From assembly GCA_016490735.1 (NCBI GenBank), contig JAEMWC010000370.1, positions 93,501 to 157,500 of the forward strand: a DNA stretch of 64,000 nt. Reading direction: 5' to 3'. Shown here in pieces: positions 1 through 9,400 of this stretch (the stretch's first letter is position 1; every line of letters starts with the position of its first letter). The position numbers and the translations under genes are program-made. The DNA is from Pachyseris speciosa (lineage: Eukaryota > Cnidaria > Anthozoa > Scleractinia > Pachyseridae). The notes under the pieces are model-generated. The model was given only the letters and a program-made list of their open reading frames with translations. It did no database searches and had not been told where the DNA came from.

Positions 1-502
1 TTAAACGAAAAAGTCCCTCAGCTGCGCCTCCTCCTGGTATTTGATATATCACTTAAAATTACCATGAAGGAAAGCAAACCAGAGGTGACTTACGGTCATC
101 TAAGGGGATGTTACACGCATTAGTTACTGAGTGTCTAGAAACTCATAAGGTCTGACTTAACTCGGAAACTTTTATTTGCCACCAGGAGAGCAATTAAACA
201 AAGTACTTAAAATGCTGTCTCCTGTGTTCCCCGATCGTTTTCTGCCCCTTTAAGTCTGCGTAAGCTAATGTAATTAAATCTATTTGGATCTCTTGGAACA
301 AGTTTCACGTGCATGTTTGTTTAGCTTAAGGTCGCCCGCTCATTATTTACTACAATGACTTTTTAAACAGTGAATTAAGGAAGTCAGTTCGGATTAAAAC
401 ACTTCGAGCTATGCTAAGACATCGGAGTGAAGGCTGGCGATGATGTGCTTTTTACCCCGACCTGAGAATATCAGATTTGATCTCTTCTTGCTTTCATTGC
501 AG
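1..502. other. intron / upstream flank of the CILP-like gene
   Basis: No coding exon is recognised. The segment ends in a splice acceptor (AG at 501-502) after a pyrimidine-rich tract. The next exon starts in phase 1, so at least one earlier exon, probably with the signal peptide, lies before the window. Confidence 0.5.
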
Positions 503-880
503 ATGATAACAGCTGTGAGACAGGATGGGAATATGATGATGGTAGCTGCTACTTGCGAGTTAACAAAAGACAATCCTGGAACAAGGCTCAGTCTGACTGT
601 GAAGCCAAAAATGCCAACCTTGTCACTGTAAATAACATGAATGAGCAGAAATTTCTTGGTCGTGTTCTTGGGGATAAGGGCAGTTGGTGTGGTTTGAACA
701 AACTAAACGAAATGAACCAGTTTACGTGGATCAGCGGAGAGCAGAGTGACTTCACCTACTGGGCGTATAAAGAACCTAAAATGAGCCAGATGAAACTCTG
801 CGTTCATATGAGTAACGCCGCAAAGCACAAGTGGCATATGGTAAAATGTGCAGAGAAGCACAGATACACTTGCGAAAAAG
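503..880 (+). CDS. exon: C-type lectin domain
   Basis: 126 codons, phase 1 at both ends. The domain starts [14 protein letters not shown] and ends RYTC, with the long-form cysteine pattern and a WCGLN core in the WIGL position. The usual calcium/sugar signature is weak: KEPKMS stands where EPN is expected and KWHMVKC where WND is expected. Classical calcium-dependent sugar binding is therefore doubtful. Donor at 881 (gtatgt). Confidence 0.85.
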
Positions 881-1453
881 GTATGTTCACTATCACATAA
901 TTATGTCCCTCTCACACTAAAGCGTGTTTAAAAATTCTCCGTTTTCAACGTAGTAAATTATTTACATTCACACTATCCTTTTGCAACATTTTCACCTGTC
1001 ATTGTCATCGGTCCACTTGGCGGACCTTCAAGGAAACGGTTTATTTGGTCTCTTTGCCGCAACCTCAACGACTTTGCAATGACGACGCGAGACACGGGGG
1101 CGGTAAAAACGAGCGTAGGTTGAGTAGGGTTAAATTACACTACAAAGGGGCAGGCTACTGATAAAATTTACGAGAAAATTCACCCAGTGATCTGGCAAGC
1201 TTAGTTTCTTTTCTTTTTCTTTTTATTGTTCCAGGGCATAACACCACTGTATTTAACTAAAACTGCATTTAAGAAAAATTTTTTAGGTTTTGCAAGTGTT
1301 AAGTCTGTCTTGATGTTCCTGAGTTCGTATTTTTATTTTGATAAAAAAAAAAAATAAAATAAAAAAGCCTAAAGCTGGTAACTTTATATACAGGATGAGT
1401 GGGAAAGTATAAGATTACAACGGTTTCTACTTCTAAACAATAGACGCTTTCTA

Positions 1454-1497
<44 letters not shown>

Positions 1498-1756
1498 GTG
1501 AAGCTTGATTTTCGTAAAACAGTGCTCAATACATAGAAGTAGAGCGAAGTATATATGGAAGAAAAAAAACAAATAAACTACAAGTTCATCCCAACAAGCC
1601 TGTTTCGTGGTCGCCCACTCAAAATCCCCTGATGAGTGGGCGACCACGAAACAGGCTTGTAGGGACGAACTTGTAGTTTATTTGTTTTTTTTCTTCCATA
1701 TATACTTCGCTCTACTTCTATGTATTGAGCACTGTTTTACGAAAATCAAGCTTCAC

Positions 1757-1825
<69 letters not shown>

Positions 1826-2712
1826 CCCAAGTCGGCAAATGCTTCCTTTCACTTGTTGATCGGCACTTTCCTACATCCAATCCACTCCACAAAATCTTTA
1901 ACCGGAACACTCTTAAACTGAGCTATAGCTGTATGAGTAACGTAAAGACCATAATCTCCAGCCACAACAAAGCTCAAATTGGAAAACCCTTAAATCCATC
2001 AGAAGAAACCAATAGCGCGTGTAATTGCCGGAACAAGAAATCTTGCCCCCTAAACGGAAATTGTAATGTGCGGAACATTATCTACTAAGCAGAGGTCGTC
2101 ACCCCGCAATCCAAGGAGACTTATATCGGACTGTGTGACACAACATTCAAAGAACGTTACAGAAACCACACATGCTCCTTCAGGAACGAACGATACAAAA
2201 ATGCAACCGAACTCAGCAAGCACATATGGAGTCTGAAAGATCGAAAAATCAATTACGAAATTAAGTGGCGAAAAGTAAGGCAAGCCAGATCGTATTCAAA
2301 TATCAACAAAAAATGTAATCTGTGTCTGTGGGAAAAATATTTTATAATATGTAAACCAGAAATGTCGACACTTAATCATAGAAATGAACTGACATCGATC
2401 TGTAGACATTCTAAGAGATTCCTTTTAAATACCGTGATTGCTTAACGTTTAGTGCTTCCGTCGACCAATTACATCTTGGCATGTCACGCTAGTAAGCATT
2501 GTTCCATATTTTCAAATTTTGTATATCTTTCAATGTAACCGTTATTGTTGTCAGTTGCCTGATGATTGCTTCGTGAGAAGCATGAAACTCGGAGTAGCAA
2601 ATAAATGTGTTTGAACTAGTCCGACTCCACAATTGAATATTATATTCACAGCTCTGGTTTTTCCATTGAGCACTTTTATAGCAGATGAAGTCTTCAATTT
2701 ATCCGCTGATAG

Positions 2713-2775
<63 letters not shown>

Positions 2776-3361
2776 CATATAATAAAAAGCAATAAAACGA
2801 GAATTAATCGTGAAGTCTTGAACTGATTTAAAGAAAATAGTCACTGCTCCTCTAAGGGTTGAGCGCTCTTTGAAAAATCCGTTCACTACAAGCAAAAAGA
2901 ATATTTTGTTTTTCACCATCACTAACTTTAAAGAAAATATTTCTGGTGTAAGGAAGATATTAGCGAACCCTGCAGTGAGTTGCACCCACGAATTTCCAAG
3001 CAGGTGTTAGAGTTAGGGAGTGTCCGGACTTAGCGGCTTTCAGGTGCGCGTTGCTTTCGTTTATGGCGAGGCTTTAACTTAATTTTGCGGTGATTGTTAC
3101 AGATCTGGGGTGGCTGGGCTGGACACATAGGTGTGCTATTCTATAGCATACCTATGAATTTTTTTAATCCTTCGAATTTTAATGCACCTTCGCTTACTAA
3201 TTAGATATTACACATAAATTAGATACATATAAATTAGATAATATATAGCTTATCAATATCTATATCTTTTGTCATTACTTCTTATTAGTTTATTATTTGT
3301 AATTAGTTTCACGTTCACGTTTAAACGAGCTTTCAGCTCCTAGGTGACACGTGGGTAAATA

Positions 3362-3420
<59 letters not shown>

Positions 3421-6400
3421 GCAATTGAAAGGAAATGAGAAACCACACGAGGAAAAGGAAGAAATTCTAAGAACTCGGGAGGACTTCCGGGTTAGATCAA
3501 TCGTTGCGGTTACCGAATGAGCTACGAGGTCAGACAGGGCAAGTTGTGAGTGATCAGAAATAGTAATTCGCGGCAGTGAAAGTGTGAACGGCACAGTGAA
3601 TGTTTGGTGACCTACACTAATGACTCAAATTAAGAATCAGATAATTAGCTCTGCAATGAAAATGAAAGCGCTGATGTGAACCCATAAATTTCCGACTGGG
3701 CTTGACTCTTAAAATTAAATCAAAATCGATTTTGCTCTTCATACGCCAGAAGTCACGGGTCGGCTATTGTAGGTCATTCAAATTATCTACCGTGCTTTTT
3801 TCGTGGTTTGCTCCAGTTATAACTTTAGCAGTTCTAGGCTGGATTTTTAGCAGCTTTCTAAGAACTTTCTGAATCTTTACTCCAGGTATCCCAAAGGGAG
3901 GATCAAAAGCAAAAAAGTTGGGTTGGACTAGTACTTTCCAAATTGTTACAAGCAAAGGGTTTTAATCGCCGGATAGCGCCAATTCCCACACATATTTTTT
4001 CAGTATGGTGCTCCCAATTGAGGTTTTCATGAATTTCGACACCAAAATATTTTTCTAATGCTATTATTTGTTGTTTGAATCAATAAACTGCAGCCCCTGA
4101 AAATCCATGTGCGAGCATACCTTGTAAAAATGGAGGAACGTGCTCACAGGATGGACAAGGATACCGATGCGTGTGTACAGACAAGTATACTGGGCCCCAG
4201 TGTGAAACGGAGATAGGTAATTTTTAACTTTATCATAACTTTAGTAAAATTATTGAATCTGATTGGTTATTGTCAGCAGGCATGATTTAAACAGTGTACG
4301 TGTCTTTGCCTAAGTTCTTGGAGAATACGCACTGTAATAGGACAGTGGCGTTACAATGGATTCTCTTTTTTTCTTTCCTTTCTTCGTTCATGATTTTATT
4401 TGTCATTTATCACGTCAAAGAAAACTAATGTATTTTTTATTCTCCAAAACGTTTTCCTCCTGTTTTTTCCCCTCGTCTTTCGTCATAGATAAATGTACGA
4501 TTAATTAATTGATAAAAGCTCTTCGTTTTGTCCACTTCGGCCATGTCAAGAGAAGATAAAAGGTAAGCTTACCTTTTATCTTCTCTTGACATCAGCTAAC
4601 ATTTCCACCATCTAAGCACTAAGGTAGCTCCAGAGTGTACACATATTTATTCCAAGCACTTTTCACTAATTACGAGTACGGTTTACTTAATAGATTTGAC
4701 TTTCACTTATGTGATTTTTCCGCAGTTCTTGATCCGTGTGCCTCAGGACCTTGTCAGAATGGGGGCAAGTGTTATAAGCTCTCACAGGAAGAGTACTTCT
4801 GTTTATGCCCTAGCGAGTTTAAAGGAAGCAATTGTGAACAAGGTAATTAAAGATGACTTTATAAATTTGTTTTTAACTTTGCATTCCTGCAATCTCACTT
4901 CATCCTTTAAAGTGTGATGGATGAAATCATAAATTGTACTTATTAATACTGACATTCATTTACTTAGTGAACTGTGCTGGAAGCCCCTGTAAAAATGGTG
5001 GAAGCTGCGTGGAATCCGGTGACAGAGCATTCTGTCAATGTCCGTCTGAATTTTCCGGAAACCTATGCCAAGGAAGTGAGTAAGCTTATGATAACCATGC
5101 AAATTCGGCACTTATCTCCATTGTGTTTCCCACTAGGTGTATGACTTTTCTTTCTGCAATATTGTGCCGGATGCCGTCGTTGCTGCATTGATAATTTGCC
5201 CCATCATCCTATTCGGAGCACAATTTCTAGCTTACCATAGCATAGGCCAGTGGTCGATGTGGAATATTGGTGTTTCAAGACTGCTTTCTGCTGTATGTTG
5301 TTTTCTTAGACAAGGAACTTCACTCACAGGATCCGGAGTTCCTTTTGTTTAACCAATAGTTCTCTTTTAATACCTAATCTTGTTCGAAACCCTTTTAAGG
5401 CCGCCGTCATTGATCTTTTAATTCGCACATACTGCGGGACAAATGACTGTAGCTTCAGACGTTTGTCACTTCTTGCTTCGTTTGCGGCCTTATGAACCAA
5501 GGATTTTGCGCCTGCGGTCACTTTTTGCTGACTTTCAATTTCCGAGCTAGGAGCTGTACAAATGATATAACGATTTACTAGAGTCCATGATAATTTCTAT
5601 CTTACCAAGCTAGGAGCCCATGAGTAGGAGGCTCTATCTATATTAATTCCTTCAGTCAACCGTTTCCCGAGTATATTTATTTTTCAAAACGGGTGTCATG
5701 CGACCTTTGGAACGGGCCCTGCTTTGCAAATAAATCTGCTCGGGATACGGTTGACGCCAAGTCTTGGTCTGAGAGGTTTCTCGTTATGGCCTTCGGACAA
5801 ACCAAAACTTTGTGTAGTCTCAATGAGAGATATTCGAAGACAGCAGTGTCTTAAATGATAGAATAGAACTCCTCTGGACCTTGTGCTTTATTCCGCTTTC
5901 TTTCGCATCACAAAGTTTTATGAATTAGTGCAATGTCGCAGTGTAGTCGAGGGTAAACCCTTAATGGACTAGCATCATCTTTTCTGGGGAAAGCAGTTAT
6001 ACTCTTCGCTGTCACTTCATGTTACTGTCACCAGCTGTGGCTTCATTTAAACTCTCTCTTTTACACACCCATACACCAAGACGAGTTGTGAGAAGCAGTT
6101 TCCATGCGCATCGTAAATATTAGTTTATCACTTCGCCTTACTAAGCTCGCAAAGCAGCAGTGGGTCATCTAAGATTGTCCTTTAGAATAAATGGTCCTTC
6201 CAACCAAGTGCCATCTGTGTTCGCTAAAGGCGGTGTTAAATAATGTAAACCTTTGATAAACAAAGGAGAACTATATATCAGCTGTAAGATTCCTGAACAA
6301 TTCTGCGCCAAAATACGGTAATTCCCGGCGTAATCAATCGACCAGTGTCAATCGATCACTGGAAATTTAATCGATCAATCAATAATAATCGATGACAATT

Positions 6401-9400
6401 AGTTAAATGCGGTCGATTGCTATTGTGCAATTGATGAACCAATCGATAATCACAAGATTCAATCCTCTAACTGTTATCGATTGCCATTCATGACCCTCAT
6501 TCATTGCCATCCATTATTACTGAATATCACTTCCTGTCAAGCTAACTTTTTCCGATCACGTTTTGACCAGTAATTGGTTGCTTTGTCCCGCTTGTGGTCG
6601 CGTTACGAATGAGGCTACTTTCCCCCCGGCTTTTGCACAAATAGCCCAGCAAAGATGTGTCAAGATGTTTTGTTATATACCAGGTTGTAGTTAAAGAGTA
6701 CCACAAATGCCCATTTGATATAAAAGTTGGTGAGCGATTAGTTGCTAAGAAGAAGAAAGGAGATCACGGGAATGCGCTGGAAGTGATCGATAAGATGCAT
6801 GATCGAGGTCAACTGGGTTGCCGCCAAAGGATTTAGACGATTTAGTGGCACCGCTCTGGCCTTTAAAACGCGAAGTATTGGTAGTGAATTTTTGTCATAG
6901 TAGCATTAATTGCATTCTTACATGTAATTTCTTTAGCTAGCTGGTAAAGCCAGCTTGGGCCTAGATACGTACCCATACGAAAATTAATTTTTTTTGGCCA
7001 TCAATTGGTCATGAATTTCTAGTATCAATCGATTGATAGTTATCGACTGTCATCGGTTGTTGTCGATTTCATCGATTGATCACGCCGGAGGTAATTGTTC
7101 TGAACTGTGAAAAAAAAGAAAAGCAAACGAATATTAGAAAAAAGAAATCAAAACAATTTGATGTCGTCCTCACAGTGATACTTACAGGAAAGAGAAATAT
7201 CCGCTTGTGGTTGCTGTCAACTCATGTAATTGTTATTTTCCTATGTTTTTAGAGAAACCCGAAATTACAAAGGACCCGATAGATTCGATTCGCCTCACGG
7301 GTGATAACGTCACATTCTGTTGCGAGGCTGAGGGTGACCCAGCACCCAAATATGAGTGGTACGTATGTATCGTGTGGTTTCAGTTTTCATTTAAGTTCTC
7401 CATTTTTAAGAATTTTATTTCAGGTCGGCGTGCATGTTCGAATGTTTGCATCCTGAGAATAATTAAGATATTGTGTCATAAAATTAATGTTTTAACACCA
7501 AAAAACTACTTCGGGATAAAAAGGGGCAAAGTCACGACATTGGATCATTTGTTGTGTGCCTTCAGCCGTCAAAATTTTATTGTTTTCTTTCAAATAAAGC
7601 TCATGCAATCGCTGCGCGAGGCTCACTAGCATTATTGTAAAGACGAAATGAAGGCGAAATAAAGGCGAAATGAAGCTTCAGTATATTTTCTCGGTTGCAT
7701 CACTGTTAGTGAGTAATTTAAAGATAAATTTGTCAGCGAAGACGTTAAAATAAAAGTCGTATCACTTAGTTGTCATAATCCAGCTTGATATTTTCAAGCA
7801 AGCAAGCCACCAGTAAACATGATTGGCTTGAGCCCACAGAAACACTCAACGAAGGACTGGGCTGCTAGATGAACTATAAGATGAAAAAAAAATACGAGCA
7901 ATTTGAAATGTCAGAGATCTCATATCCTGCTATCCTTAGAAAAAATCCTCAAAGAAAGCCTGCATAAAGCTGATCATAGTGGCTTCTTGGTCAATCAAAC
8001 GTTTGACATTACGCCAAGCAAATGCCAGCCTTTTACAAAATACGATATCAAAGCGCGCTGTTCCAATTTTACGGCTATAAAATGAACCAACTATTCCTTG
8101 AAGTAAACGAAGAAAAGTGTAAGATATTGTCAGGCCAAATTCGTCGACGTGCACATTGCCAGATGTGTGCGTATCTTTCGAATCCTGTTTTCAACGTTGG
8201 TAATTCCAACATCCACCAAATTTTCCATAAAACAGCTTTCACGAAGAAAATTGTTGCCGAAAAATCAATAGAGGCATTCTGTGAATCCTAATTGAAGTAA
8301 AACAACCTTTATTGAAGATAAGTAAACAAGGATGGATAAGATGAAAAACGATATAAACCTCACGCTGATCTACAATGGCCTTAGCCTCAGTGCGTGACTA
8401 TGCACATATTCTTTTACTTTTTTTCAGGTTTATGAACGATATTTCGTTGAAAAAGGCGGGCAGCCGTTTACGCCTCGAACGTCTTTCCATGGATAATGCT
8501 GGCCGTTTTAAATGTCAGGCAACAAATGAGTACGGAGTAGTATTTTCCAGTGAGGCAGAGCTGAAAATGGTTGATAGTGGTAAGGCTGGTTTATCATTAA
8601 GGGTGAGAGTACAGCACTAAGAGCCTCTCTCTGTATAAATAAATAAACTGCATTATTTAACGAGGGTATGCTTTGACTGACGACCCTGTGGTCTCAGATT
8701 CAGGATCCAATTGGAATTTGGAGATGTTGGTTTTTCAAAAGAGGGGACAACCATAGTACCCGGAGAATAACTTCTCAAAGCAAGGACAAGAAGAAACAAC
8801 AAACCCAACCCACAGATGACGCCGAGTCCAGGAATCGAACCCGAGCCGCATTGGTGGCAGGCCTGTGCTCTCACCCCACCCCCCCCCCCCCATCCCCCCC
8901 CCCCCAAAAAAAAAAAAGAGAAACAGTATGACGAATGCTAATGGCCTCCTTTTTGGGGCAAGAATATTTCATGTGTGCAGGATGCTATCAAAAGGTTTAA
9001 TACATGCGATAGCTTAAGTCGTGTTCTTGGATATTTGTTGAATACTTTAGTTGCTAGTATTTCTGAAATAGTTTACCACAATGCCTTTATGAAACTTTTT
9101 TGAAAAAATTAATCCCTGTAACATCGTTGTTTTACGAAAACAGAAAGAAACAGATTTTTTCCACTAATCCAAAGAAGGGAGAAGGGAGAAGTGAGAGCGC
9201 CTTGAGGCGGCAAACCGTTGTTGCTATTGATGAACCGTTCCTACCCTGTTTGCCTTAATGAGGCCCTGTTCGCACTAGACGAAAATTTGAGTTTAGCGTT
9301 TGCAAAACAAAAAATGAAAATTTTCTAATCGCCTGACAAAATTTTCATAGCCTCCAAAGCTAGTCGACGGAATCTTTGAAGTTTCGTTGCGCTTGCAAAA

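Larger units (their letters stand above)
881..4093. other. intron with PLE, palindrome and LINE tail
   Basis: Holds the large palindrome, three (TA)n arrays, the Penelope-like fragment and a LINE 3' tail listed separately. A possible minus-strand tRNA-like SINE relic lies near 3480-3545 (box-A-like tagctcattcgg), too decayed to name. Nothing coding is seen in 881-1400 or 3600-4090. Confidence 0.5.
5076..7252. other. intron between EGF 3 and Ig exons
   Basis: Holds the ATCGAT-rich element at 6318-7095. A minus-strand open stretch at 5324-5521 reads [20 protein letters not shown] with coding-like composition but no recognised family; it may be a transposon relic. Nothing else is recognised. 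Confidence 0.4.

Noticed and set aside
1384..1825. Two open frames with long YIYIYI tails on opposite strands
   Set aside because: They are the two arms of one palindrome plus translated TA microsatellite.
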